DNA from: an uncultured Kordia sp.
GTDB lineage: Bacteria > Bacteroidota > Bacteroidia > Flavobacteriales > Flavobacteriaceae
Reading direction: 5' to 3'
Assembly: GCF_947489565.1 (NCBI RefSeq)
Contig: NZ_CANLEA010000027.1
Span: forward strand, 1 to 63,570
DNA: 63,570 nt
Shown: positions 51,035-60,836 of the stretch, piece after piece
Layout: the number at the start of each line of letters is the position of its first letter
How positions within the stretch are numbered: the first letter of the stretch is position 1
Translations under genes and position numbers: made by a program
Notes under the pieces: generated by a model
Databases searched by the model: none
The model's input: the letters and a program-made list of their open reading frames with translations, nothing else
What the model was told of the DNA's origin: nothing

Positions 51035-53770
51035 ATGAACCTTATTTTTGAATTATTAAAAAATGCGTTTTTATTAAAAGATATTTACACTACCGAAGAG
51101 TTATATAATGATTTATTGGTTGATAAACTATTTAAGATGTCACTTCCAGAGTTTGTTATCTTCCTAGATAAAAAGGAAAGTATATACTCATCACACAATG
51201 GCTTGGTGTTTTTAAGGGATAATAAAAAACTACAAGATATATTTTCTGCTACGTGGCACTTAACAAATGTATTACGCGGGGTACATTCGGTAGCAGAAAC
51301 ACGTTTCATAGTTAATGCATTACTATTTTACAAACGCGGATTTGATTTAGATAAAATTGCATCTGAAGATTCATATGGAATAGATTCAAAAAGAGATGAA
51401 TTTTTAAATAACCCTTTAGGCGTTTTGATGGATTTTGGAGATGCAAAATATTGGCTTCATATTCTAAGTGCCAATGATAAATATTTGTCTTTCGAAATAT
51501 TTCAAGAATTAACCAATCACTTGCATCGTTTTTCAAATGATCAATTAAAGCAAATCATTAACATATTACATTCTATTGATACGACTTCTATAGATACGAA
51601 TACATTTAGTCTCATATTTGAAAACTTATATACTCATGATGTAAAAAGAGATAAGTTACTTATAGGAACGCCAAAAAATGTAGTGACACTTATGACAGAG
51701 ATCTTACAAGCGAACAATGGCAAAGTATATGATCCTGTTTGTGGACGTGGTACATTTTTAAACGAAATATACCGAGAAATAGGAAATGAAAACTTATATG
51801 CAACGGAATTGCATTATAAAACAGCTTTGTTTGCATACATGTCACAATTGGTTACAGGTATTACCCAACCAAATATTCAAGTAACAAATTGTTTTGATAC
51901 ACTAGAAGATGGAAACACTTTTGATTACATCATTGCAGATTTACCTATTTTAGGAGTAGTAAACTCCGATGAGTTATTTACATTAGAACGCCATTGGAAT
52001 ATAAAGTTTCCAAAAACTAAAAGTTTTTCAGCGTTAATATTATTTATCATTTCAAAGCTCAAAGATAAAGGGCGCGCCATATTTACAGTATCGGATAGTT
52101 TTTTATTCAAAGGTGGCGTTGAAAAGAAAATCAGAACTCAACTTATTCAAGATGATTATATAGAAGGTGTTATTAGTATTCCAAATGAAGCTTTGAAACC
52201 TTTTACAAATGGAAAAGCATCTATCATTATTATAAATAAGGCGAAACCATCTGCACTGATCAAAAAAATAAAGTTTTTAGAAATAAATTCTTTACCGTTT
52301 AATGTGCTTTCCTTTGCCAAAGAATACCAAACAACAACAACATTAGAAACAGAGAATGTAAAAATAATTGGTACGGACGATGTATTAAAAACAACTTCAC
52401 TTGAACCATCTACATATACAAGTAATTTTTATGAGATTAAAAAAATGCTTGATAATGGTGAAGGTGTATACTTACATGATATAGTAACGATGCGTTCGGG
52501 GCAAAATATAAAAAATGATGATGTAACGCCGTATGCAAATGTTCCTTTGGTTAAGATAGAAAACTTAGAACGTGATATTTTAGATATATTTTTATCCAAA
52601 GAAAACATAAAAGAATTTGTCTCATATGATAACTTTGAAGTAAGAAGAAAAATCGTTGATACAGTCTGTATCTTAGTTGGAAAAGTTGGAGACTATTTAA
52701 AACCTACCATATTCAAACCTACGACACAAATCCCATATATATTACCACATTCCAACGTCATCATTTTAGAGTTATCAAGTAACATTGTTACAATAGAATA
52801 TTTGTATTATCAATTATACAGAGACTTTGTAATAAACCAGATAGAAAACAATCGCACACGTTCTGTAATTCCGTTCATTTCGCAAACACGTTTAGGTGAA
52901 GTCGTAATTCCGATGGTTAGTCTGGAGTTTCAGGAAGAATTCATCAAGACTCAAAAAAGTGAGATCATTGCTTCTGAAGAGCGTCGTGTTGCGGAGCGTT
53001 TTGAAAAAATTGGGTATAAGAGGAAAATACAAGAAAGTGAAACAAACATTATTGCGACACTCACGCATCAATTAAAACATAGTTTAACCAATGTACGCAC
53101 GCTGATAACGAAAATAAATCATATCACTAAAAACAATTCACTAGAAAATTATACTGAATATAGTGATGTAAACTTAAATACACCAATTATTGAAGGCTTA
53201 GAAGCGCCAGAAAATAAAACTTTAGAAGAAACTTTAGTACTAGCCCAGCGAGAAGCGGACTTTTTAAATACAATTCTTGAAAATGTACAAAAGGCAGTCA
53301 CACTAGAATTAACAGCGGAAGATTTTACCATTGTCTCGATACGATCCTTATTTGATAACTTATTAAGTGGCAGTGAAAACTATAAAATGAAGTTAAAGGG
53401 AGAAGATTTTGATATAGAAGTATCTGAGTCTCACATGAGAGAATTACTAAAAGGGTTACTAAACAATGCCGTAAAACATAGTTTTTGTTATGAAACTGAT
53501 AAAGAGCATACTGTTTCTTTTACTGTAAAAAAAGATAGAGGATTGGCTATCATTCGTTACAGAAATAATGGGTTGCCTTTCAATATATCTCAAAAAGATT
53601 TTGTGACGATACTTTCAAAGTCACGTAAAAGTAATGGAAGCGGAATTGGCGGGTATTACATTGATAAAATTATAAAAGCGCACAAAGGCGAATTATTTAT
53701 AGGGGAAGACTATAAATCAGGTGTTTTTATGCGGATAGAACTACCATTAAATCAACATAAAGATGAGTAA
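51035..53770 (+). CDS. Fusion: HsdM-like (NPPF-less) + HsdS-like domain + histidine kinase
   Basis: 911 aa. (1) About 1-460 resembles an HsdM/N6-methylase: VYDPVCGRGTFLNEIY (233-246) is a good SAM motif I, but where motif IV NPP(F/Y) should be it reads FDYIIADLPILG (ADLP 301-304), so methyl transfer is unlikely; GRAIFTVSDSFLFKGGVEKK parallels the HsdM LPD...G segment. (2) About 470-640 is a single HsdS-like TRD (VTMRSGQNIKNDDV...IPMVSLEFQEEFIK). (3) About 640-905 is a kinase module: coiled coil, H box TLTHQLKHSLTNV (His678), N box LLNNAVKHS, G1-like YRNNGLPF (Asn844 for the usual Asp), G2 GSGIGGYYI. Follows hsdS by 17 bp and overlaps the next gene by 8 bp. Confidence 0.82.
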   Translation: MNLIFELLKNAFLLKDIYTTEELYNDLLVDKLFKMSLPEFVIFLDKKESIYSSHNGLVFLRDNKKLQDIFSATWHLTNVLRGVHSVAETRFIVNALLFYKRGFDLDKIASEDSYGIDSKRDEFLNNPLGVLMDFGDAKYWLHILSANDKYLSFEIFQELTNHLHRFSNDQLKQIINILHSIDTTSIDTNTFSLIFENLYTHDVKRDKLLIGTPKNVVTLMTEILQANNGKVYDPVCGRGTFLNEIYREIGNENLYATELHYKTALFAYMSQLVTGITQPNIQVTNCFDTLEDGNTFDYIIADLPILGVVNSDELFTLERHWNIKFPKTKSFSALILFIISKLKDKGRAIFTVSDSFLFKGGVEKKIRTQLIQDDYIEGVISIPNEALKPFTNGKASIIIINKAKPSALIKKIKFLEINSLPFNVLSFAKEYQTTTTLETENVKIIGTDDVLKTTSLEPSTYTSNFYEIKKMLDNGEGVYLHDIVTMRSGQNIKNDDVTPYANVPLVKIENLERDILDIFLSKENIKEFVSYDNFEVRRKIVDTVCILVGKVGDYLKPTIFKPTTQIPYILPHSNVIILELSSNIVTIEYLYYQLYRDFVINQIENNRTRSVIPFISQTRLGEVVIPMVSLEFQEEFIKTQKSEIIASEERRVAERFEKIGYKRKIQESETNIIATLTHQLKHSLTNVRTLITKINHITKNNSLENYTEYSDVNLNTPIIEGLEAPENKTLEETLVLAQREADFLNTILENVQKAVTLELTAEDFTIVSIRSLFDNLLSGSENYKMKLKGEDFDIEVSESHMRELLKGLLNNAVKHSFCYETDKEHTVSFTVKKDRGLAIIRYRNNGLPFNISQKDFVTILSKSRKSNGSGIGGYYIDKIIKAHKGELFIGEDYKSGVFMRIELPLNQHKDE

Positions 53771-54698
53771 CGTATTACTTTTAATAGATGATAAAGAAAC
53801 ATTCAAAGAAACTTTTAAAATAACAGCACAACGTAAAGGGTATCAACTTGCTTGGGGCAAAAGTTATGATGAACTAGTAGAAAAATTAGAAAAATTTCAC
53901 GAACATATTTGCACAGTAGTTTTAGACGTAAAATGTTTAATGAGCAATGATCAACCTATTGAACACGAAAACTTTATAGGAAGCGCTTTAATTCATCTAA
54001 GCACAAATTATGCGCACATACCAAGAGTTGTTTTAACAGGTGATGAAACGGCTTTAGCCAAAGTAAAAGATATTTTCAGTACTTCTAATGAGGATATCTA
54101 CTCTAAATCAGTAGAAGATATTGAGCGTATGTTCACAAAAATTGAAGAACATAAAACAAATTTTCCAATTAGACAGTATGGTAAAGCGCAACTTAGAGTT
54201 TTAGATGTTATTAAAAAAGGAGAAGGAAAAAGAATAGAATTCAAATCAACGCTTCGATTTGATATCAAAGGAAATGAAAAAGCCGATTGGCTTATTTTTG
54301 AGACTTTTAAAAATATAGCAGCATTCTTAAACTCTGAAGGAGGTACCATACTTATAGGAGTAGCAGATGATAGAGAAATCCTTGGCTTGGAAGCCTATGA
54401 TTATTCATTATTAAAAGAAGGTGATAAACAGGACTTGTTTCAGTTACAATTAGATAATTTAATACGCACACATTTTGGAGACGCAGTGCATCGAATATTA
54501 AGTGTTGCCATAGTAAAAATTGAAGGGAAAAGTATCTGTGAAATCAGAATTAAAGAAAAATATACAGCACCAATATTCATAACAAAAAAAGAAGAAAATA
54601 AGCCTAAGCGTAAAGCTTTTTATATTCGTAGATTATCCAGTGCTATAGAATTAAAAGATGATGAAATGGAAGTTTATATAAAAGCACATTGGTCATGA
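53763..54698 (+). CDS. Receiver domain fused to AlbA_2/Schlafen-like domain
   Basis: 311 aa. N-terminal receiver (1-130) with all key residues: LLLIDDKETF (Asp9/Asp10), phosphoacceptor Asp55 (TVVLDVKC), Thr92 (VVLTGDET), Lys115 (IYSKS). Linker, then an AlbA_2 (Schlafen-type, DUF294-unrelated) domain (about 155-300): KRIEFKSTLRFDI, FLNSEGGTILIGVADD, ILSVAIVKIEGKSICEIRI, FYIRRLSSA. AlbA_2 domains occur in nucleases, helicases and transcription regulators and bind nucleic acid or nucleotides. The start lies inside the kinase gene (8-bp overlap), so this is the presumed phospho-target of His678. Confidence 0.82.
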   Translation: MSNVLLLIDDKETFKETFKITAQRKGYQLAWGKSYDELVEKLEKFHEHICTVVLDVKCLMSNDQPIEHENFIGSALIHLSTNYAHIPRVVLTGDETALAKVKDIFSTSNEDIYSKSVEDIERMFTKIEEHKTNFPIRQYGKAQLRVLDVIKKGEGKRIEFKSTLRFDIKGNEKADWLIFETFKNIAAFLNSEGGTILIGVADDREILGLEAYDYSLLKEGDKQDLFQLQLDNLIRTHFGDAVHRILSVAIVKIEGKSICEIRIKEKYTAPIFITKKEENKPKRKAFYIRRLSSAIELKDDEMEVYIKAHWS

Positions 54699-54760
54699 TG
54701 AGGATTCCCGTAAAAGTAACTTTATGATGTATTGTATTTTAGTTTTTAAAGATTCATTTT

Positions 54761-55897
54761 ATGCGTATAATTAAAGATAACAGGTTAACTTATTTTCTTA
54801 ATGAGCTAAGTGGAACTAAAGAAGTCCGAATCATTTCTCCTTTTATAACAAATATAATGGTTGATCATTTGTTAAATAACTTTAAAGGTTCTTTAATAAA
54901 AGTAATTACGCGTTATAATTTGAATGATTTTAAAAGTGGAGTTTCTAGTTTATCTGCCCTTGAAAAATTATTGAATGCTGGAGCTGAGATAAAAAGTGTA
55001 AAAGATTTACATAGTAAACTCTATCTATTTGATAAAAAAAGTGCTTTTGTTACATCTGCAAACTTTACTAATGGTGGTTTTTTTAGAAATAAAGAGTTTG
55101 GAGTTTTAGTAACAGAATCTGAATCAGTTGAAGAATCTTTATTTTACTTCAAAGAACTGTGGGGTATTGATGCTTCTTTATTAAATATGGAATGCATAAT
55201 TGAATGGAGAAAAATTATCAAGCTTTCGAGAACCACACAAAAAGAAATTGAAAAGCTCCCTGATGTAGGTGCTTCTTATTCAGATTCAATTCTTGGAGGA
55301 AGAAGATATTTTATTAAATTTTTTGGTAAAGCTGATAACCGTTTAGGATTAGAGAGAAAAGTTTTAAACGAACTCTATGGAGGTTGTAGTCATTTTGCCT
55401 TATCATTTTCTAAAAATAAAAGAGATGCTCGTCCAAGAAGATATAGAGAAGGAGATATTGTATTTATGGCAAGAATGACTAAAGATCCAGATGATTACGC
55501 TATTTATGGAAGGGCTATAACATATGCTCATAATGATAAAAGAGATGTGGCAAATACTGAAGATATAAAACATATTCCATGGTTAAAGGATTGGTCTATA
55601 TTAGTTAGAGTAAAAGAACCAATGTTTATAAATTCTACTTTTGAGGAATGTCCAAAACTAAATGATTTAGTAAGAGAATTAAAATACTTGAGTTTTGAAA
55701 GCACAGAACAAAATTTTAAAAAAGGATCAGGTAATATAAACCCAAAAAGTTCACTAATGCAAAAGGGAGATGTAATGCTTAGTAGTACTGGGGCTCAGTG
55801 GCTGGAATTAACTTTTAAAAAAGCAATAGAAAAGACAGGAACTGTAGATCAGCAAATAATAAACTCATTTTATCAAGGAAGTAAAATAACCGAATGA
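54761..55897 (+). CDS. PLD-family nuclease with C-terminal EVE/PUA-like domain
   Basis: 378 aa. Residues 1-150 are a single-HKD PLD domain: LHSKLYLFDKKSAFVTSANFTNGG with His84-x-Lys86-x4-Asp91; one HKD motif means it acts as a dimer, as in Nuc and BfiI. The C-terminal 180-360 (GGCSHFALSFSKNKRDARPRR, EGDIVFMARMTKDPDDYAIYGRAI, WSILVRVKEPMFI) is beta-rich and has the look of an EVE/PUA modified-base-binding domain; that assignment is tentative. It would make a reader-nuclease. Placed 62 bp after the receiver gene; overlaps the next gene by 4 bp. Confidence 0.72.
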   Translation: MRIIKDNRLTYFLNELSGTKEVRIISPFITNIMVDHLLNNFKGSLIKVITRYNLNDFKSGVSSLSALEKLLNAGAEIKSVKDLHSKLYLFDKKSAFVTSANFTNGGFFRNKEFGVLVTESESVEESLFYFKELWGIDASLLNMECIIEWRKIIKLSRTTQKEIEKLPDVGASYSDSILGGRRYFIKFFGKADNRLGLERKVLNELYGGCSHFALSFSKNKRDARPRRYREGDIVFMARMTKDPDDYAIYGRAITYAHNDKRDVANTEDIKHIPWLKDWSILVRVKEPMFINSTFEECPKLNDLVRELKYLSFESTEQNFKKGSGNINPKSSLMQKGDVMLSSTGAQWLELTFKKAIEKTGTVDQQIINSFYQGSKITE

Positions 55898-56739
55898 TAC
55901 AAAACCGACCACAAACCATACAAATATTTTTACCAACAGGTTCGCCTACAGGAGTAAAAGAAGCTGAGTTAACAAACAGACTATTAAAAGCACTTTACTT
56001 TCCAAGAACAGCTTTGGAAAGTGCATCTAAAAGAGAAATAGCCAAACATACAGGCGTTTACTTTTTATTTGGACAAGATGAAAACGGTGCCGATATGGTA
56101 TATATTGGAGAAGGAGAAGATTGCTGGGATCGTATCAAAAGTCATCACCGAAACAAAGATTTTTGGACAGAAGGCATTATCATAGCTACCAAAGGAGATG
56201 TATATACAAAGACAGAGGCAAAGTTTTTAGAACATATATGTTTAAAAGTGGCTAAGGAAGCAGGACGTTATGTAACAGATAATGAAACAGGTTCAAAGAA
56301 GCCATCGATACCAGAAACCAGAATGTATGATCTGGAAGATAACTTTGAAACTATTAAGATATTGGTAGGAGCTTTAGGTTTTCAATTGTTTAAGAATGAA
56401 GAAAAAGAAACCGTAAAGAAAGAATATTTCTATTGTAAAGGAAAAGATGCTAATGCAACGGCAATTATAACTGATGAAGGGATTTGGGTATTAGCAGAGT
56501 CAATAGCAAATTTAAAAGAAACTAAAACCGCTGGAAATTGGATAACGGGGATGCGCCAAAAATTAGTAGATAAAGGGGATTTAGTTAAAAACGATAATGT
56601 TCTAAAATTTACTAAAAAGGTATTATTCAAATCATTTAGTGCGGCGGCTGGCACTGTATTAGGAAGAAGAGCCAATGGTTGGAAAGAGTGGAAAGATAAA
56701 GATGGTAAAACTTTAGATGAATTGAAAAGACAGAGTTAA
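55894..56739 (+). CDS. GIY-YIG nuclease family protein with DUF4357
   Basis: 281 aa. GIY-YIG domain (about 50-135): TGVYFLFG (GVY for GIY), MVYIGEGEDCWDRIKSH (YIG, Arg80), and the metal Glu in TKTEAKFLEH. C-terminal DUF4357 (about 175-275: YCKGKDANATAII..GIWVLAES..). This domain pair is common in restriction loci. The ATG overlaps the PLD gene stop (ATGATAC), so the two are translated together. Confidence 0.82.
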   Translation: MIQNRPQTIQIFLPTGSPTGVKEAELTNRLLKALYFPRTALESASKREIAKHTGVYFLFGQDENGADMVYIGEGEDCWDRIKSHHRNKDFWTEGIIIATKGDVYTKTEAKFLEHICLKVAKEAGRYVTDNETGSKKPSIPETRMYDLEDNFETIKILVGALGFQLFKNEEKETVKKEYFYCKGKDANATAIITDEGIWVLAESIANLKETKTAGNWITGMRQKLVDKGDLVKNDNVLKFTKKVLFKSFSAAAGTVLGRRANGWKEWKDKDGKTLDELKRQS

Positions 56740-56741
56740 CA

Positions 56742-56903
56742 ATGCCCAAAAAAGGAAAACAAAAAAATACCAAAAACAAAGCCAAGCATACCAAGCTGAT
56801 GCAACGCAAACTCAACAAAGAGCGCGCTGACAAAGAAGCTACGAAAGCACGACTTAAAGCGATTGTACAAAAAGCCAATGAATCAAAAAAGATTGATGAT
56901 TAA
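56742..56903 (+). CDS. 53-aa highly basic small protein
   Basis: MPKKGKQKNTKNKAKHTKLM ... KKIDD; about 20 Lys/Arg in 53 residues, helical with repeated Lys-Ala. Starts 2 bp after the GIY-YIG stop, so it is co-translated. Likely nucleic-acid-binding by charge; no family recognised. Confidence 0.6.
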   Translation: MPKKGKQKNTKNKAKHTKLMQRKLNKERADKEATKARLKAIVQKANESKKIDD

Positions 56904-56929
56904 CGATTTTTGATAGAAAAAGTATTTTC

Positions 56930-56965
56930 AAATAAACGAATAAACGAATAAACGAATAAACGAAA
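56930..56965. repeat. AATAAACG octamer repeat
   Basis: Four copies of AATAAACG(AATAAACG)n, followed by the ACTGAGCTTGCCGAAGTG dispersed element (56984-57009). Confidence 0.75.
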
Positions 56966-57012
56966 AGCAACGCGACCAATAACTGCCACACTGAGCTTGC
57001 CGAAGTGCTAAA

Positions 57013-60000
57013 CTACTTCTTAATAAATTTCATTGTTTCAGTTGCCGTATCGGTTTTAATTTCCAAAAAGTAAAATCCACTAGACAAATCCTTTACATCC
57101 AATTCATAGGTTGGTTTGTAGGGATTGAGCAGTTTTTGTACAAGCAACCTACCATTCAAATCATATACCAAAATTGTATTGATGTTCTTTTGGGAGCTGA
57201 TCGTTAACGTACTACTTGCAGGATTAGGATAAATGGATACTTTATTGGCTTCAAACACATCAATAGATAAACGATCTACAATTTCTGTCATAGCAGTATT
57301 GGTAATAATTGGCGGATTAAAGTCAAAATAAATAGCAGCCGTTCCATTGATAATGTCTCCTAAGACTACATCGCTTTTTGGTTTTATCTTAAAGGTAATA
57401 TAGCCATGCGAATTCGGTTCGTCTGTAGTACTATCTGGTAAATGTATACCATCAAAAATGAACTCTATATTGTTACCATTAGTAATTTCTACACGTCCGG
57501 AATGGCTTAGGCTTTGCAATTGCATGGTATCCCAGTCCAATTTGTCATCTAGTATATGTTCAACTCTAATGTTTATAGCACTTGCAGTTCCTGTGTTTTG
57601 AAAGCGGATAATATAATGGAGGTATTTGTCAATGTCTTCAATTAAAACTTCATCACCTTCAAGTACACGAATATCATTAGGATCGTACGAACCTATAACG
57701 GTTTGTCGCAAGCTGAATATATTATCGCCCGGAGTTTCGTCTCCAGATATTGGTGATATGGTTGCCGTAGATAAGAGTATTTCGTCTATGTTGGTCGTAG
57801 GAGGCGGAAAGACATTAAATTCTAAATCAATGGTTCTCGTTTCAAACGGGTTTAAGTTTGTAAAATTAAAAGTTAAGGTACTGGCAGTTTGTGAAGCCAC
57901 AGTTTCACTCGCATTTAAAAATTGCATTTTAGAACCGTCAAATTCAAAAGTAATATTTCCACTTAATTGGGTCGTGCCAACATTATTATACACAATTTGA
58001 TAGCTTGTATTAAAGCCCGGTCGTGGATCATCAATAGATGGATATATCGTAACATTCAAATCGTTATGCATTCCTGTAGGTTCTATACAAAAATCTACAG
58101 TATCTGTGAATCCTATTCCTGTAAAGTTTGTTGTAACTGATTCAGGAGTTACCGTATAATAATTAGGTATTGGCGATACTATAGAAGTAGTATAACTACC
58201 TGCATCTGGAAACAATTGATATATACCATTGATATTTGAAAAAGTAGATAAACTCGTAGTTCCGTCTGTGGTTTCAACCAATATATTCCCCATCGGAAGA
58301 TCATTTGCATCGCAACCATTGAAATTTACATCCATGGCAATAGTTCCGTTGATTTCATTGGCAATAACGCCTACATTTCTATGCCAAGCTATTTTATCAT
58401 CATCTTGTGATGCTGAAACTACATCCATATCGCCATCACCATCAATATCAGCAGCATATATCGATCGTACATGATTTGTATTGGTACTAATATCTTGTTG
58501 TGTACCAAAAGTACCTTGTCCATCTATATTTTCAAACCAAATTACGGAATCATCGAATAAAGTGCCAACCAAAACATCTACATCACCATCATTATCTAAA
58601 TCTGTAGCGTAAACAGATCCTACGCTATTTATTGCTGTTGAGATTACCTGTTGACTTCCAAAAGTACCTTGTCCATCGGTATTTTCATACCAAGCTACGT
58701 CAATACTATTATTAAACGCTCCTGAAACTACATCCATATCTCCATCGCCATCCATATCAGCGGCATGGATTGAGTTTATGTTATTAGAATTCGTAATGAT
58801 AATTTGTTCGGAACTAAAAGTACCTTGTCCATCTGTATTTTCATACCAGGCTATTTTGCCATCTGATGAAGAAGCAGAAAGTACATCCATATCGCCATCA
58901 CCATCTATGTCTATAGCATAAACAGCTGATGCAAAATTTGCATTTGTGGTAATAATTTGTTGTGGGCCAAAAGTACCTTGTCCGTCTGTATTTTCATACC
59001 AAGCTATTTTATCATCTGATGAAGAAGCGGAAAGTACATCCATATCACCATCACCATCTATATCTGTCACATACACAGACGTTGCAGCAGTTGCATTAGT
59101 AGTTATGGTTTGTTGAGGACCAAAGGTGCCTTGTCCATCGGTGTTTTCGTACCAAGCTATTTTATTATCATTGTTGGATGCAGAAAGTATATCCAAATCA
59201 CCATCACCATCAAGATCACTTGCATACACCGATCGTACTCTATCTGCATTTGTAGTAATAATTTGTTGCGTACCAAAAGTACCTTGCCCATCGGTGTTTT
59301 CGTACCAAGCCACTTTGTCATCAAATTCAGAAGCCGTGACGATATCCATATCACCATCGCCATCCAAATCATTTGCATACACGCAACTTGGGAAATTTAT
59401 TAATGGAGCTATACTTTTTCGATTTCCAAAAGTACCTTGTCCATCTATATTTTCATGCGAATTTATAATGTCTACACCAGAACCAGAAGTTGCCGTAAGT
59501 ATATCCAAATCGCCATCACCATCTATATCAGCAGGAGAAAACGAATACGTCCCTGTGGAAAATCCTATTAATACTTGTCGATTTCCAAAAGTACCTTGCC
59601 CGTCTGTATTTTCATGCCAAGAAATCACTCTATCACTACCAGGTGTAGCCGAAAGTACATCCATATCACCATCTCCATCTAGGTCGGTTGAAAATACCCA
59701 ACTTGTTCCAAACGCTGTCCCTATAACTTGGATGCTTCCAAAAGTACCTTGTCCATCTGTATTCTCATACCAAGCCAAATTATTATTGTTGTTAGAAGCA
59801 GAAATCACATCCAAATCACCATCTCCATCTATATCACTGGCATAAGTCGATAAGGGATTAGTTGCCGTTGTTGAGATGGTTTGCTGTGGACCAAAAGTAC
59901 CTTGTCCGTCGGTATTTTCATGCCAAGACACTCTATTATCACCCGTAGATGTTACAAGAATATCTACATCTCCGTCACCATCTAGGTCAGCAAGATGTGC

Positions 60001-60567
60001 CGAAGCTATTCCCCAAGCAGCGGATGAAATCACTTGCACATCACCAAAAGTACCTTGTCCATCATTTTCGTACCAAGCTATTCTGTTAGTATCAGAAACT
60101 GCAGTAGCGATATCTATATCGCCATCGCCATCTATATCACTTGTATAAACTTTACCGCCATTAAATACCAACGCATCTATGATTTGTTCAGGTCCAAATG
60201 TGCCTTGTCCATCGGTATTTTCATACCAAACGATTCTGCCATTTTGAAACCCGGCTAGTACATCCATATCACCATCTCCATCCAAATCATTTGCATGAAG
60301 CTTTGGATTTCCAAATGCATCACCAGAGATATTTATTGGAGTGCTATAGTTACCTTGTCCATCTATATTTCTATGCCAAACTATTCTAGCACCTATATCA
60401 GCTCCGGATAGGATATCCATATCTCCGTCACCATCAATATCAACAGCATACACTTCTTCAATAGAATACGATATGGATTCAAAAATAATGTTTTCCTGAA
60501 ATTCAATCTGTGTATATCCATAATTGCACATGAATAAGAGGGAAAGGAACAGTAATTTATATTTCAT
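57013..60567 (-). CDS. Giant secreted FG-GAP/VCBS repeat protein with T9SS sorting domain
   Basis: 1184 aa. Signal peptide (1-19, ending GYTQ). Fourteen ~50-residue repeats (about 20-760), each with D-x-DGDGD-x-D Ca-binding loop then WYENTDGQGTFG; a SdrD-B-like/Cna-like domain (about 765-860); DUF7619-like domain (about 970-1090, ISPISGDETPGDNIF, YLHYIIRFQNTGTASAINI...); C-terminal T9SS type A sorting domain (VSIYPNPASSTLTI ... GFYFLEIKTDTATETMKFIKK). Calcium-stabilised propeller repeats, attached to or released from the cell surface by the type IX system. Nucleotide repeats are highly similar, so recombination between them is likely. Confidence 0.93.
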   Translation of the reverse strand: MKYKLLFLSLLFMCNYGYTQIEFQENIIFESISYSIEEVYAVDIDGDGDMDILSGADIGARIVWHRNIDGQGNYSTPINISGDAFGNPKLHANDLDGDGDMDVLAGFQNGRIVWYENTDGQGTFGPEQIIDALVFNGGKVYTSDIDGDGDIDIATAVSDTNRIAWYENDGQGTFGDVQVISSAAWGIASAHLADLDGDGDVDILVTSTGDNRVSWHENTDGQGTFGPQQTISTTATNPLSTYASDIDGDGDLDVISASNNNNNLAWYENTDGQGTFGSIQVIGTAFGTSWVFSTDLDGDGDMDVLSATPGSDRVISWHENTDGQGTFGNRQVLIGFSTGTYSFSPADIDGDGDLDILTATSGSGVDIINSHENIDGQGTFGNRKSIAPLINFPSCVYANDLDGDGDMDIVTASEFDDKVAWYENTDGQGTFGTQQIITTNADRVRSVYASDLDGDGDLDILSASNNDNKIAWYENTDGQGTFGPQQTITTNATAATSVYVTDIDGDGDMDVLSASSSDDKIAWYENTDGQGTFGPQQIITTNANFASAVYAIDIDGDGDMDVLSASSSDGKIAWYENTDGQGTFSSEQIIITNSNNINSIHAADMDGDGDMDVVSGAFNNSIDVAWYENTDGQGTFGSQQVISTAINSVGSVYATDLDNDGDVDVLVGTLFDDSVIWFENIDGQGTFGTQQDISTNTNHVRSIYAADIDGDGDMDVVSASQDDDKIAWHRNVGVIANEINGTIAMDVNFNGCDANDLPMGNILVETTDGTTSLSTFSNINGIYQLFPDAGSYTTSIVSPIPNYYTVTPESVTTNFTGIGFTDTVDFCIEPTGMHNDLNVTIYPSIDDPRPGFNTSYQIVYNNVGTTQLSGNITFEFDGSKMQFLNASETVASQTASTLTFNFTNLNPFETRTIDLEFNVFPPPTTNIDEILLSTATISPISGDETPGDNIFSLRQTVIGSYDPNDIRVLEGDEVLIEDIDKYLHYIIRFQNTGTASAINIRVEHILDDKLDWDTMQLQSLSHSGRVEITNGNNIEFIFDGIHLPDSTTDEPNSHGYITFKIKPKSDVVLGDIINGTAAIYFDFNPPIITNTAMTEIVDRLSIDVFEANKVSIYPNPASSTLTISSQKNINTILVYDLNGRLLVQKLLNPYKPTYELDVKDLSSGFYFLEIKTDTATETMKFIKK

Positions 60568-60772
60568 AGCTGTTTTTTTAATTTTAAGATGTTGTGACTT
60601 CTCTTATTTTGACACGTATAGTATCATTTTAGTACGAAGTCACTTCTATGAGTACTTTAGTAAAAAAATAGTTTTTGAGGGAGGAGTTTAAAATTAAATA
60701 ATTAATTTTTAAAAAGACTGATAAACTTGTATTTTTTATGTGATTCATTTAAAATGAAAAAGTACTTTTGCT

Positions 60773-60836
60773 AAAGGCTAAAGGCTAAAGGCTAAAGGCT
60801 AAAGGCTAAAGGCTAAAGGCTAAAGGCTAAAGGCTA
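60773..60836. repeat. Heptamer tandem repeat (GCTAAAG)n
   Basis: About nine copies of GCTAAAG between the FG-GAP gene start and the Nudix ATG at 60863; followed by ATACCCAAAAACC/ATACCCAACACC. A non-triplet repeat in the upstream region of the Nudix gene. Confidence 0.9.

Noticed and set aside
51035-53770. Second functional HsdM
   Set aside because: Motif IV NPP(F/Y) is missing and the C-terminal half is a kinase; calling it a methyltransferase would mislead.
59126-59845. 239-codon frame opposite the FG-GAP gene
   Set aside because: Antisense shadow of the repeated WYENTDGQGTFG DNA; Cys/Pro/Ser-rich repeat translation (VPCPSVFSYQA).
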